Position numbers and translations under genes: made by a program
Part shown: positions 8,462-16,709 of the stretch, piece by piece
Layout: every line of letters begins with the position of its first letter
Position numbering within the stretch: position 1 is the first letter of the stretch
Notes under the pieces: generated by a model
What the model was told of the DNA's origin: nothing
The model's input: the letters and a program-made list of their open reading frames with translations, nothing else
The model's database searches: none
Origin: Parvularculaceae bacterium
GTDB taxonomy: Bacteria > Pseudomonadota > Alphaproteobacteria > Caulobacterales > Parvularculaceae
Length of the DNA: 64,000 nucleotides
Direction of reading: 5' to 3'
Assembly (NCBI GenBank): GCA_028284065.1
Contig: JANQSJ010000014.1
Span: 186,001-250,000 of the forward strand

Positions 8462-9195
8462 GGCGCGCCTTCCTCCAGCGCGGCGATCAACTCTTCGCTG
8501 GTTATGCGAAACGCCCTCAGCCGCTCAAGTTTTTGCACCATAAGCACGTGGCGCAATGCAAGCGCATTATCGAACTCAAGGTTGGCGCGGATAGCATCCA
8601 CATCAAATTCAAACCGATCGGCTCGGGTTATAATATCTTCATAGGGTTCATACTGCTGATAAGCATTCCCAAACACAGTGGTCGATGAGTAGCTGGGTAA
8701 TATTGTCGTCGCCCGGAATTCCTCGCCCGTAACATCAACATTGCGAATTGCCGCCAGTTCATTGTCCCAGCGAAAAACAAGATCTCGAAGCGCACCGTCG
8801 GAGATCCGCGCGAGGGCGCCGGACGATGATAGTTCCTCGAAATTTCGATACAGAATATTGAATTGAAAATCCCGGATTGCCGAGAATGCGAGCCGGCCAA
8901 ACGCGTCTTCCGTCAGCGGCGGCTCGTCCGTTGCGAGCCGCGTGCGCAGTTCTGCGGCGGCGTTTGATCGGGCTGTATAGTAATCTTCAAGGTCATCGAG
9001 ATCGCTGCGCGCCATGATCAGCTCAGTCCGAAAACTGTCGAGCTGCGATTTAAGCAGCTCGTCGTCGGCGCGCGCCTCGTTCCAGTTGCCAAGCTGAATG
9101 CCCATGAAGACGCCGAGCACGACGATAACGAAGTCGATGCCGATCGCCGTCCAGTTCTGAGTGCGGACGTGTTCGACAATGCGGCGGAGGATCAT
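8458..9195 (-). CDS. DUF6090-like membrane-anchored protein, array member 3
   Basis: 245 residues. It has the standard anchor (MILRRIVEHVRTQNWTAIG, then a hydrophobic stretch to residue 35), a probable coiled-coil region at about 42-90 (DELLKSQLDSFRTELIMARS) and the clearest copy of the internal motif, FEELSSSGALARISDGALRD at residues 119-138. That motif and the acidic residue inside the membrane segment are what link the family to DUF6090, whose Bacteroidota members carry an 'IGEIxLVVIGILIALQINNWNE' anchor. It is the closest relative of array member 4. Four-base overlaps link it to both flanking genes. Confidence 0.82.
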   Translation of the reverse strand: MILRRIVEHVRTQNWTAIGIDFVIVVLGVFMGIQLGNWNEARADDELLKSQLDSFRTELIMARSDLDDLEDYYTARSNAAAELRTRLATDEPPLTEDAFGRLAFSAIRDFQFNILYRNFEELSSSGALARISDGALRDLVFRWDNELAAIRNVDVTGEEFRATTILPSYSSTTVFGNAYQQYEPYEDIITRADRFEFDVDAIRANLEFDNALALRHVLMVQKLERLRAFRITSEELIAALEEGAP

Positions 9196-9944
9196 CCTTC
9201 GTCTCCGCTCGCGTCGTCCTTAAGAAGCAGACGAATGTCGTCAACACGCTGGCTGATCCGCGATCGCCAGAGAATGATGCCGCTGTGGACGAACAGTAAT
9301 TGTTCCGCTGCATTCGCGAACGCGGGATCGGCGGCCAACGCGTCGAAGTCATAAGAAACCACCGACGCCGCTTCGCTGCCGTTCGCGAACACCTCCTCAG
9401 TTAGTCGCATGTCGACATTGTAGTGGAACGCCGACGTATAGGGACCAAAAGTGTGCATCGCCATGTCTCGATAATACTCCTGCGCAAAGCCGAAGCGCTC
9501 GAGAAAATCCTCATAGTCAACAAGCGCGTCCAGAAGCTGCCGATCCCTCAAAATGCTCGCTCGCCCTGACGACATCAGCTCACGGAAACTGCCGGGGTTG
9601 TCGGCGCTTGTTTGGAATGCGAACCCCACCACGAGCGCGCGTTCGAACCCTGCGAGGTCTTCATCCTCCAGCGTGCCCACGCGAAGGGAACGAACCATGG
9701 TCCGCAAATCGGACTCCAATTGCTTGTGGTAGGCGAGGCTGCGGTCGGAATCCTCTTTAATGCGGTCGAAATCGACCCTGATCCTCTCGACCAGCGCCAC
9801 TTCCTCCTGCCGGTCGAGGCGCTCCTGGTTCCAGTTGCCAAGCTGAATACCCATGAATACGCCGACCACGACAATGACGAAGTCGAGGACAATGGCCGTC
9901 CAGTTCTGGGTACGGACGTGTTCGATGACGCGGCGCAGGATCAT
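9192..9944 (-). CDS. DUF6090-like membrane-anchored protein, array member 2
   Basis: 250 residues. Standard anchor with the variant TAIVLDFVIVVVGVFM. A charged helical region follows (QEEVALVERIRVDFDRIKED, about 47-66), and the internal motif FRELMSSGRASILRDRQLLD lies at 120-139. The exported part has no cysteines. Start and stop codons overlap those of the flanking array members by 4 bp. It is more distant from members 3 and 4 than they are from each other. No catalytic motif is visible. Confidence 0.8.
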   Translation of the reverse strand: MILRRVIEHVRTQNWTAIVLDFVIVVVGVFMGIQLGNWNQERLDRQEEVALVERIRVDFDRIKEDSDRSLAYHKQLESDLRTMVRSLRVGTLEDEDLAGFERALVVGFAFQTSADNPGSFRELMSSGRASILRDRQLLDALVDYEDFLERFGFAQEYYRDMAMHTFGPYTSAFHYNVDMRLTEEVFANGSEAASVVSYDFDALAADPAFANAAEQLLFVHSGIILWRSRISQRVDDIRLLLKDDASGDEG

Positions 9945-10717
9945 TCCTGTTGCTCCAGCTCTGCACGCAACGCCGCCTCAAGCTTCTCCGCGTCGGCGCG
10001 AAGTGTATCCATTGCCTGCCAATGGAGGACGCCGTACTCCAGCACCGTCCGGACGGCGGCTTCAAGCTCTGGGTTCGCTTGTATAAGCTTTGCCAGTTCT
10101 TCGTCTTCGACGTCCTTAAACGGGCTCAGGCCGTGTTCCTGCCCCACAAAAATGAGCCGGTCCCTAAACGGACGAAACGTGGCGTCCTGAGAATTCTCCA
10201 GCGCCTCCCAAAGCGCTGTGTACTTTTTCAGGTCGTGGACGAGCTTCTCGTCCGAGATCAGCGATAAATCTCCCGCCGCAATCAGGCCGCTGAACGCGGC
10301 GTCATTTTGCGAAGGATAATAACGAAGCGCGATCGCGGTCCATAATTGTACCGGATTTGCCTCACGCGACGCCCCATCCTCCAGGACAGGCATATCGCCC
10401 GAGTCCAAAATCGATGCGAAGATTAGCGTTTTGACCTCGGTCAGCGTTTGCAGGCCTGCGCTTTCGAGCAAACGGTTCGACGCCTGGGTGGCCAGCACAG
10501 CGGCATCCAGTGCGTCATTGAGTCCAACAAAGTCTGCTTCGACGTCGTCGAGTATCGCGGCGAGGGCGACCTGTTCCTTGGCGGCGTTCGCGCGGGCGTC
10601 GTTCCAGTTGCCAAGCTGGATACCGATGAACACGCCGACCACGACAATGACGAAGTCAATGCCGATTGCGGTCCAGTTCTGAGTGCGGACGTGTTCGATG
10701 ACGCGGCGTAGAAGCAT
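9941..10717 (-). CDS. DUF6090-like membrane-anchored protein, array member 1 (first transcribed)
   Basis: 258 residues, the longest copy. It begins MLLRRVIEHV rather than MILRR. The ATG at 10717 is preceded by AGGAAAGG about 5 bases upstream, the only strong ribosome-binding site in the array outside the overlaps, which fits its position as the lead gene. The hydrophobic anchor spans about 17-36. The internal motif FSGLIAAGDLSLISDEKLV occupies 142-160, some 22 residues later than in the others, reflecting an extra segment before it. Its stop overlaps the start of member 2 by 4 bp. Function unknown. Confidence 0.8.
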   Translation of the reverse strand: MLLRRVIEHVRTQNWTAIGIDFVIVVVGVFIGIQLGNWNDARANAAKEQVALAAILDDVEADFVGLNDALDAAVLATQASNRLLESAGLQTLTEVKTLIFASILDSGDMPVLEDGASREANPVQLWTAIALRYYPSQNDAAFSGLIAAGDLSLISDEKLVHDLKKYTALWEALENSQDATFRPFRDRLIFVGQEHGLSPFKDVEDEELAKLIQANPELEAAVRTVLEYGVLHWQAMDTLRADAEKLEAALRAELEQQE

Positions 10718-10931
10718 GCAGACCTTTCCTCGACGAAAGCCATAAAAGGGTTTTTGGCGAGGATATAGGGGTGCGTTCCGGGCTAGAAGCCTCGCGTTGC
10801 ATAACTCGATGCTTACGCAACGGCGCTCTCATCCTGTCGATTCAATGCCTAGGCTGTTGCGCAAGTCCGTTGCGCATCCGGCTTCCTAACGCAGAAAGCC
10901 CGTCCGTCTCCCAATCTCCCATCGCGTCAAA

Positions 10932-11453
10932 TCAGACGCTCCGCGCAAGCCGCCGCTTGGCCTCTTCGACAAAACGGGTTTGAGCCTCAGTCGGATCGCC
11001 TTCGGCCTGCGCCATCGTCTCCAGCATGACGAGGAAACGTCCGCGCTCCTCCTCGTCGCAATGCGCTTCGATCGGCGCCAGGAGCTTGCGCATCGCCCCG
11101 CCGGCGTCCGCCACCTGACCAACCGCCATGCGGGCGAAGGCGAAGAGCTCATTGACGGTCTGATCGTCGGCCTGAAACTCATTGCGCATCAGTGAGAGCA
11201 TCACATCGCGCTGGCGCTCAGTGACGGCGCCGGCGTAGCTGGCGATCTGGTAGAGCGCGATGGACGCCGCCTCGCGCGGGTCTTCAATCGTCTCCACGAG
11301 CCTTTGATTGGCCTTTCGCGACCACTTGCCCGATCGCCAAAGCCCTTTGGCGTCTCGCAACGCCTCCCGACCTTCATGCGCCGCGCCGACGAAGTATCGA
11401 AACGCGAAAAAGAGCGCGGCGAGCCCGCCAAGAATGGCTATAATAATGTGCAC
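10932..11453 (-). CDS. TerB-like protein with N-terminal membrane segment
   Basis: 173 residues from a GTG at 11453 with the ribosome-binding sequence AGGGGAG upstream. Residues 1-20 (IIIAILGGLAALFFAFRYF) are hydrophobic and probably membrane-inserted. Residues about 58-170 (DPREAASIALYQIASYAGAV, TERQRDVMLSLMRNEFQ, MLETMAQAEGDPTEAQ) have the helical spacing and acidic turns of TerB / DnaJ-associated TerB domains. TerB proteins are linked to membrane stress and metal-binding complexes, but single-domain versions are uncharacterised. It lies 214 bp upstream of the DUF6090-like array on the same strand; co-transcription is possible. Confidence 0.6.
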   Translation of the reverse strand: MHIIIAILGGLAALFFAFRYFVGAAHEGREALRDAKGLWRSGKWSRKANQRLVETIEDPREAASIALYQIASYAGAVTERQRDVMLSLMRNEFQADDQTVNELFAFARMAVGQVADAGGAMRKLLAPIEAHCDEEERGRFLVMLETMAQAEGDPTEAQTRFVEEAKRRLARSV

Positions 11454-11501
11454 AGATAACTCTCCCCTTTGCTAGCGCAACAGGTCTCCGGACCCCTCTG
11501 T

Positions 11502-12161
11502 CTACGGATAAAGACGGGTAGTCTCCCAAGCGCCCTCGCCTTCGCGCGCGAAAACGAGCCGGTCGTGCAGGCGATAGGGTCGGTTGACCCAGAACTCAAT
11601 GGAGGACGGACGAAGCCGGTAGCCCGTCCAGTGGGGCGGCCGCGGCACGTCCTTACCCTCGTATCGCCGCTCCAGGTCCTGAACGCTGCGCTCCAGCGCG
11701 CCTTCGCTCGGCAGGGGCCGCGACTGCTCGGACGCCCAGGCGCCGATCTGCGCGCCGCGAGCCCGCTCGGCGAAATACGCATCGGCCTCGACCGCGGAGA
11801 CTTCGGCCACTTCGCCGCGAAACCGCACCTGGCGCCGAATGGACTTCCAGTGGAAATTGATCGCCGCCCAGCCGTTCGCGGCCAGTTGCCTGCCCTTGGC
11901 GCTTTCCGCGTTGGAGAAGAACGAGACCCCGCGCGCAGAAAAATCCTTCATCAGCACCACGCGCACGTCCGGCAAGCCGGTTGCGTCGACGGTGGCGAGG
12001 CTCATGGCGTTCGGGTCGTTCGGCTCATGCTCCCGCGCGAGCGCAAACCATTCCTCGAACAGCGCGAATGGGTCGTCTTTCGTGAAGACGTCGCCCTGGT
12101 CCGCATCGACGGCGTAGGCTTCGGCGGAGGGCGTCGGGGGGATCATGTCATTGCGGGGCAT
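11502..12161 (-). CDS. pdxH: Pyridoxamine/pyridoxine 5'-phosphate oxidase
   Basis: 219 residues, matching the usual PdxH length. It catalyses FMN-dependent oxidation of PNP or PMP to pyridoxal 5'-phosphate. Diagnostic segments are [20 protein letters not shown] (FMN-binding strand), [31 protein letters not shown] and the C-terminal [11 protein letters not shown] followed by RLHDRLVF. The start at 12161 (MPRND) was preferred; a second Met at 12146 would remove five residues. It is divergent from aroC with 150 bp between the starts. Confidence 0.95.
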   Translation of the reverse strand: MPRNDMIPPTPSAEAYAVDADQGDVFTKDDPFALFEEWFALAREHEPNDPNAMSLATVDATGLPDVRVVLMKDFSARGVSFFSNAESAKGRQLAANGWAAINFHWKSIRRQVRFRGEVAEVSAVEADAYFAERARGAQIGAWASEQSRPLPSEGALERSVQDLERRYEGKDVPRPPHWTGYRLRPSSIEFWVNRPYRLHDRLVFAREGEGAWETTRLYP

Positions 12162-12311
12162 GGGTCGAAAGCTCTTCTTGTGGGCCGCCGGTTTCGGCGG
12201 CGGCGGGGCGCGACTATCGGGCGGCGTTTGCGCCGCTCCCCTGAGACATATACCTTGCGCGCTTCGATTTCGATGGGCGTCGCCGCCCCACCCTGCGCAG
12301 GACGGGCGCCA

Positions 12312-13421
12312 ATGTCCCACAACAGTTTCGGCCATCTCTTCCGCGTCACCAGCTGGGGCGAAAGCCACGGGGCTGCGATCGGCTGCGTCATTGACGGCTG
12401 CCCGCCCGGCGTTCCCATCGACGCGGCGAAGATCCAGGCGGCGCTCGACGCGCGCCGACCGGGAACCTCGCGCTTCGTCACCCAGCGCAAGGAGCCGGAC
12501 GAAGTGAAGATCCTGTCCGGCGTCTTCGAGGACGACAGGATCAAGGCGGCTCATGGCGGGCCGGTCAGCACCGGGGCGCCCATCAGCCTGCTGATCGAAA
12601 ACGTGGACCAGCGCTCGAAAGACTATTCGGAGATCCGCGACCGATACCGCCCCGGGCATGCGGATTTCACCTATGATGCCAAATACGGCCTGCGCGACTA
12701 TCGCGGCGGCGGGCGCTCCTCGGCGCGCGAAACCGCGATGCGCGTCGCCGCGGGCGCCCTCGCCGATCAGGTTCTGGCGGTCCTCGCGCCCGCCGTCGCG
12801 GTGCGCGCCGCAATGGTCGCGATGGGGCCGCACAAGATCGACCGATCGCGGTTCGACTGGACCGCGGTCGACGCCAATCCCTTCTGGTGCCCCGATCCGG
12901 CCGCGGCGAAGGAGTGGGAGGCGATCCTCGACGCGACGCGCAAGGCCGGCTCGTCCCTCGGCGCGGTCGTCGAAGTGGAGGCGACCGGCGTCCCCGCCGG
13001 CCTCGGCGCGCCGGTCTATGGCAAGATCGACGCCGACCTCGCCGCAGCGCTCATGTCCATCAACGCGGTCAAAGGCGTCGAAATCGGCGCAGGCTTCGAG
13101 GCGGCCGACCTTACCGGCGAAGAGAACGCCGACGAGATCCGTATGGAGAATGGCGCGCCGGCGTTCCAGTCGAACATGGCCGGCGGCGTCCTTGGCGGGA
13201 TCACGACGGGGCAGCCCATCGTGGCGCGCTTTGCGGTGAAGCCGACCTCATCGATCCTGACGCCGCGCAAGACCGTGACGAAGGACGGCGAAGAGACCGA
13301 CATCGTCACAAAGGGCCGGCACGACCCATGCGTCGGCATCCGCGCTGTGCCCGTCGGAAAGGCGATGATGTCCTGCGTCATCCTCGACCACGTCCTGCGC
13401 CATCGCGGTCAATGTGGGTGA
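12312..13421 (+). CDS. aroC: Chorismate synthase
   Basis: 369 residues. It converts EPSP to chorismate in the last common step of the shikimate pathway, using reduced FMN. Family signatures are [18 protein letters not shown] at residues about 14-31, [14 protein letters not shown] near 116, [17 protein letters not shown] near 134 and [17 protein letters not shown] near 336. AGGA lies about 9 bases before the ATG. Full length, with no frameshift. A CTAG-ended repeat begins 38 bases after the stop. Confidence 0.97.
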   Translation: MSHNSFGHLFRVTSWGESHGAAIGCVIDGCPPGVPIDAAKIQAALDARRPGTSRFVTQRKEPDEVKILSGVFEDDRIKAAHGGPVSTGAPISLLIENVDQRSKDYSEIRDRYRPGHADFTYDAKYGLRDYRGGGRSSARETAMRVAAGALADQVLAVLAPAVAVRAAMVAMGPHKIDRSRFDWTAVDANPFWCPDPAAAKEWEAILDATRKAGSSLGAVVEVEATGVPAGLGAPVYGKIDADLAAALMSINAVKGVEIGAGFEAADLTGEENADEIRMENGAPAFQSNMAGGVLGGITTGQPIVARFAVKPTSSILTPRKTVTKDGEETDIVTKGRHDPCVGIRAVPVGKAMMSCVILDHVLRHRGQCG

Positions 13422-13459
13422 GTTGACGCCGTGCGCCGCCTCCCCGGCGGACGCGCAGA

Positions 13460-13577
13460 CTAGAGCGCATCGCAACGCGGCGGCGCAAACAGGTTTCGCG
13501 TCGCCACCTGCGCAATCAATAAACTAAAGTCGTTTGCGGCCTTCAGGCCGGATCGCGTGAACCGCAAACGGTTCTAG
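13460..13577. repeat. CTAG-ended intergenic repeat, copy 1
   Basis: A 118-bp element between the convergent aroC and the 13574 gene. It begins CTAGAGCG and ends GCAAACGGTTCTAG, with an internal TCGTTTGCGG that can pair with the terminal GCAAACGG to form a hairpin. The terminal CTAG provides the TAG stop of the leftward gene (13574-13576). The 3' half resembles copy 2 at 28944-29051. Such CTCTAG-ended elements recur in many alphaproteobacterial genomes (recollection, not searched). Confidence 0.65.
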
Positions 13578-14203
13578 CATTCTGAAACGCCGAACTCATC
13601 AGCCAGGCTGGCGATCGGCGACATGCCGCCGCCGTCGTCGCTGACAATTTCGGTGCTGACTTCGCCGATTCTGGTCATGACATTGAACTCGCCGATCACG
13701 CGATCAAGGATCAGGAACCCCGGTCCGATGAAGTCATCCGCCGCCGCGCCCGCATCCTTCGCATGGAATCCCAAGACAATGTTCGACAGGCCATCCTCAC
13801 CTGGCGTCAACCGATAAAAGACGTCCTCCAGGCGATACATCTCGCCATCGAGCTCCAGCAGAGGATCGCCGATCGGTTTCGGCGCGCGAAACGCCGTCAC
13901 CGTCCACTGATCAATCTTCGGCGCAACCTTAACGAGATCGGAAACCGGCTTAATCTGGTCACGAATACCGTCGGCGCTTATGACGAGGTCGTAGAGACCA
14001 TCGGGACGTTGGCCAATTTCATGGACGAGGCCTTTGTGGTACCGGTTCAGCCGTTTTTCGACAGGCGCGATTAACGGCATGGGACCCGTCTTTCCAGCGG
14101 CGAAATCATCGTAGGCGGTCGCAAGGCCGGCCGCTGAATCTTCAAACCACCGCCAGAAAGCCTCAGGATCGTTCTTGTCTTTACCGCCAAACCAAAAACC
14201 CAT
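13574..14203 (-). CDS. Conserved protein of unknown function
   Basis: 209 residues from the ATG at 14203, chosen because GGAGGAAGAG lies directly upstream; a GTG at 14215 would overlap that site. The sequence starts MGFWFGGKDKN and contains FWRWFEDSAAGL, a pattern seen in a family of soluble bacterial proteins with a WF-helix followed by strand-rich regions (HEIGQRPDGLYDLVISADG, KIDQWTVTAFRAPKPIG). No catalytic residues are recognised. The C-terminus (SPIASLADEFGVSEC) is closed by a TAG belonging to the adjacent repeat, so the original end may have been different. Confidence 0.7.
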   Translation of the reverse strand: MGFWFGGKDKNDPEAFWRWFEDSAAGLATAYDDFAAGKTGPMPLIAPVEKRLNRYHKGLVHEIGQRPDGLYDLVISADGIRDQIKPVSDLVKVAPKIDQWTVTAFRAPKPIGDPLLELDGEMYRLEDVFYRLTPGEDGLSNIVLGFHAKDAGAAADDFIGPGFLILDRVIGEFNVMTRIGEVSTEIVSDDGGGMSPIASLADEFGVSEC

Positions 14204-14333
14204 CTCTTCCTCCACGGAGTGCGTCCTCTTGGGCGACGATGGCCAGCAGCAATTGAAATCAGATTAGCGCGATCTGCGGCAATTGTAGGACCCCGCTAAA
14301 CTAAAACGTCGTTCGACGCAGACCGGGCCGCGT

Positions 14334-15449
14334 CTACGCCCCCAGGCGAAAGCAGGTCGACTTCGTCAGAAGCCCTATCGACTCGCCGGTCTTTTCAAAG
14401 CCCGCTTCGCCAAAAAGCGCCTCAAGGTCCTCTCGCGCGTAGCTGTCGAAATAGGGTTCGTGGAAGCTTCGCGGGAACGCCTCCAGAAGTGCGTCGAGGC
14501 CCGGCTCGTCGCCATACTGGATGGTGTCGGTCTGCACAAAGACGCCGCCCGGCCGCACGACGCGCGCCAGTTCCGCTGCGGCGGCGCGCCGCGCGCGGGG
14601 CGGCAGTTCGTGGAAAAGATAAACGCATGACGCTACGTCGATGGACGCTTCTTCAAGCCCCGTCGCCTCAATCGCCGCGCGCCGGTACCGAACATTCCTG
14701 AAACGGCCGAGACGCGCGCGCGCCTTCCCCAGATAGGCGGGCGAGAGATCAAGCGCGATCGCGTCCGTATCCGGAAAATTATCGAGGACCTGCTCCATAA
14801 ACCCGCCGTCCCCACAGGCGGCGTCGAGATAGCGCGCGCCGGCCCCGCGCGACGTCAGCGCTTTTGCGAGGAAAGGCAGCGCCGTCCGCCGCATCGCCAT
14901 CGCCGCGCCGGTGAAGAGCGTCTCCACCTGCATCTCGTAACGCTCCGCCGAGGCGGCGCTCATCCATCCATCCGTCTGGAAATGAAAGTTCTGCAGAAAG
15001 TAGGTCGGGAAATCGCCGGCGGCGGCGGCGTGATCGCGGGCCTCCACGCCGCCTCTCGCGAACTTGCGGCGTGCGACCCGCCGCGTGTCTGCGGCGTAAT
15101 CGCGCGAGGCGGCGAAAAGGCGCGCGGGCGACGGCGCGCGGCGCAGCTCCGGCGGCAGGCGATAAACGCCGTCGCGCACATTGCGCCAGTCCGCCGCCAT
15201 CAGCTCGAAATAGGACCGCCGCAGCCTACGGCGGTCCACCGGCGCGAACGCGCTTTTCGGCGGCGCGCCGCCCGGCTCGTCCGTCGTCCCCACAATGCGC
15301 CGCCCGGCGAGATAGTGGCCAGCGTGCCAGGCGATGCGCGCCGCCTGGCCGGCAGCGTAGAGCGGCGCCAGCGCCAGCGCGCGGCCTGCGGACGCCAAGT
15401 GACTTGTTTGTTCGAAAGCCATGCGCGCGATCTCCTCTCGCCTCGTCAA
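14334..15449 (-). CDS. Class I SAM-dependent methyltransferase
   Basis: 371 residues. The SAM-binding motif I is YLDAACGDGGFMEQVLDN at about 208-225, followed by AIALDLSPAYLGKARARLG and the motif IV/V region VASCVYLFHELPPRARRAA and VRPGGVFVQTDT. About 200 residues precede the domain; they include an Ala/Arg-rich N-terminus and the segment TYFLQNFHFQTDGWMS, often found in small-molecule methyltransferases acting on lipids or quinones. The substrate is not deducible. The ATG overlaps the stop of the upstream RNA methyltransferase by 4 bp, so the two are translationally coupled. Confidence 0.88.
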   Translation of the reverse strand: MTRREEIARMAFEQTSHLASAGRALALAPLYAAGQAARIAWHAGHYLAGRRIVGTTDEPGGAPPKSAFAPVDRRRLRRSYFELMAADWRNVRDGVYRLPPELRRAPSPARLFAASRDYAADTRRVARRKFARGGVEARDHAAAAGDFPTYFLQNFHFQTDGWMSAASAERYEMQVETLFTGAAMAMRRTALPFLAKALTSRGAGARYLDAACGDGGFMEQVLDNFPDTDAIALDLSPAYLGKARARLGRFRNVRYRRAAIEATGLEEASIDVASCVYLFHELPPRARRAAAAELARVVRPGGVFVQTDTIQYGDEPGLDALLEAFPRSFHEPYFDSYAREDLEALFGEAGFEKTGESIGLLTKSTCFRLGA

Positions 15450-16690
15450 CGCTGGAACGCCCCGACGATTTCCACATGGGAAGAATAGACGAACTGGTCG
15501 ATGGGCGTCACGTGGGTCAGCCTGTAACCCCCATCGATGAGGGTCTTCGCATCGCGCGCGAAAGTCGCGGGATTGCAGGATACGCCAACGACCGTCTTGA
15601 CGCGCGACGCCGCCAACGCGTCGGCGAGCGCCCGCGCGCCCGCCCGCGGCGGATCGAAGACGATGGCGTCGAAGTGCGCAAGCTCGTCCGGCTGCGGCGG
15701 CCGATCATCCAGATTTCGAACCTCCGCCGTCACATCGCCCTTTGCAAAGCCCATCCGTTTGGCCGCCGCCGCCGCGTCGCGCAGCGCGTCGATGCCGGCT
15801 CTATCAGCATCCGCCGCATAGACCGCCGCGCCCGCCGCCGCGAATCGCAGCGCGAAGGTTCCGCATCCGGCATGCAGGTCCGCAACGCGCCGCGCGCCGC
15901 CAACGGCGGAAAGGACCGCATCGGCGATGGCGGCTTCGCCCTCAGCGCTCGCCTGCAGAAAAGCGCCCGGCGGCGGCGCGACCGGAACCGTCCCGAAGCG
16001 GACGAACGGCATTTCCTTTACAAGAAGCGGCTCGCCGTTTAGCGACACGCGCGCGGCGGGCGCGCACGCCGCCGCAGCGGTGAGGGCCGAAAGAACCTGA
16101 TTGTCCGCACGCCGCAGGCGGCGCGCGCGGATGTCCACATCAAGGCCGTTGTCGGCGGCGGTCGCGACAATGTCGAAGGCGGGCGCAGGAACCTCCCAAG
16201 CGAGGCGCGCAAGATCAGGCAGCCGATCGCCAATGTCGGGACGCAGCACGGCGCAGCCCTCAACGCCGACGATCGACGCGCACCTACGCTCGTTAAAGCC
16301 TACAATTGCGCGCCCGCCCGCCTTAAGGACAGCGAACGTGGCGCGCCGGCGCGTCGCGGCAGGGGTCGCGACCGTCTCCGCCACCGGCGCCTCGACGCCG
16401 GCGCGGCGCAGCGCCTCCACGACGCGCGCGCGTTTCCAGTCGCGCTGGAAAGCGGCCGACATGTGCTGGAGCGCGCACCCGCCACAGCGGCCATAGTGCG
16501 GACAGGGCGGATCGGCGCGCTCCGGTCCGTAGACGGAGAGACTGGCGATGACCGCTCTTTCGCCGACGACGTCAAAAACGCCTTCATCGCCCGGCGCAGC
16601 ATAGGGCGCGAAAGCCTCCCCGCCGGCCTGCAGACGAATGACGCCGTCGCCCTTTGCGCCGATGGCGACGCAGGCGCCCGTGAGGCGCAC
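15446..16690 (-). CDS. TrmA/RlmD-family class I RNA (uracil-5-)methyltransferase
   Basis: 414 residues from a GTG at 16690. The longer open frame upstream lies inside tlyA and is probably not translated. An iron-sulfur cluster motif CPHYGRCGGCALQHM is at about 68-82, a fourth Cys follows in VEGCAVL, the SAM motif is VADLHAGCGTFALRFA near 265, and FDPPRAGA and the catalytic cysteine motif VSCNPATFARDAKTL lie near the C-terminus. These define the m5U rRNA/tRNA methyltransferase family; whether the target is 23S U747, U1939 or tRNA U54 cannot be told. It follows tlyA after 19 bp. Confidence 0.9.
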   Translation of the reverse strand: MRLTGACVAIGAKGDGVIRLQAGGEAFAPYAAPGDEGVFDVVGERAVIASLSVYGPERADPPCPHYGRCGGCALQHMSAAFQRDWKRARVVEALRRAGVEAPVAETVATPAATRRRATFAVLKAGGRAIVGFNERRCASIVGVEGCAVLRPDIGDRLPDLARLAWEVPAPAFDIVATAADNGLDVDIRARRLRRADNQVLSALTAAAACAPAARVSLNGEPLLVKEMPFVRFGTVPVAPPPGAFLQASAEGEAAIADAVLSAVGGARRVADLHAGCGTFALRFAAAGAAVYAADADRAGIDALRDAAAAAKRMGFAKGDVTAEVRNLDDRPPQPDELAHFDAIVFDPPRAGARALADALAASRVKTVVGVSCNPATFARDAKTLIDGGYRLTHVTPIDQFVYSSHVEIVGAFQR

Positions 16691-16709
16691 CGGCGCAGGC
16701 TGTCGAGGC

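Larger units (their letters stand above)
6877..10717 (-). repeat. Six direct copies of a ~117-bp conserved 5' coding segment
   Basis: The first 117 bases of each array gene form a direct repeat at 6877-6993, 7614-7730, 8345-8461, 9079-9195, 9828-9944 and 10601-10717, spaced about 730-775 bp apart. By eye the copies are very similar at the DNA level, often differing at only a few third positions, while the roughly 600 bp between them has diverged beyond easy alignment. The pattern suggests either strong constraint on the anchor or repeated gene conversion of the 5' ends. Confidence 0.8.

Noticed and set aside
6223..10717. Array as an integron, phage or transposon cassette set
   Set aside because: No integrase, transposase, attC-like sites or terminal inverted repeats were found around it; the genes overlap by 4 bp, which argues for an operon.
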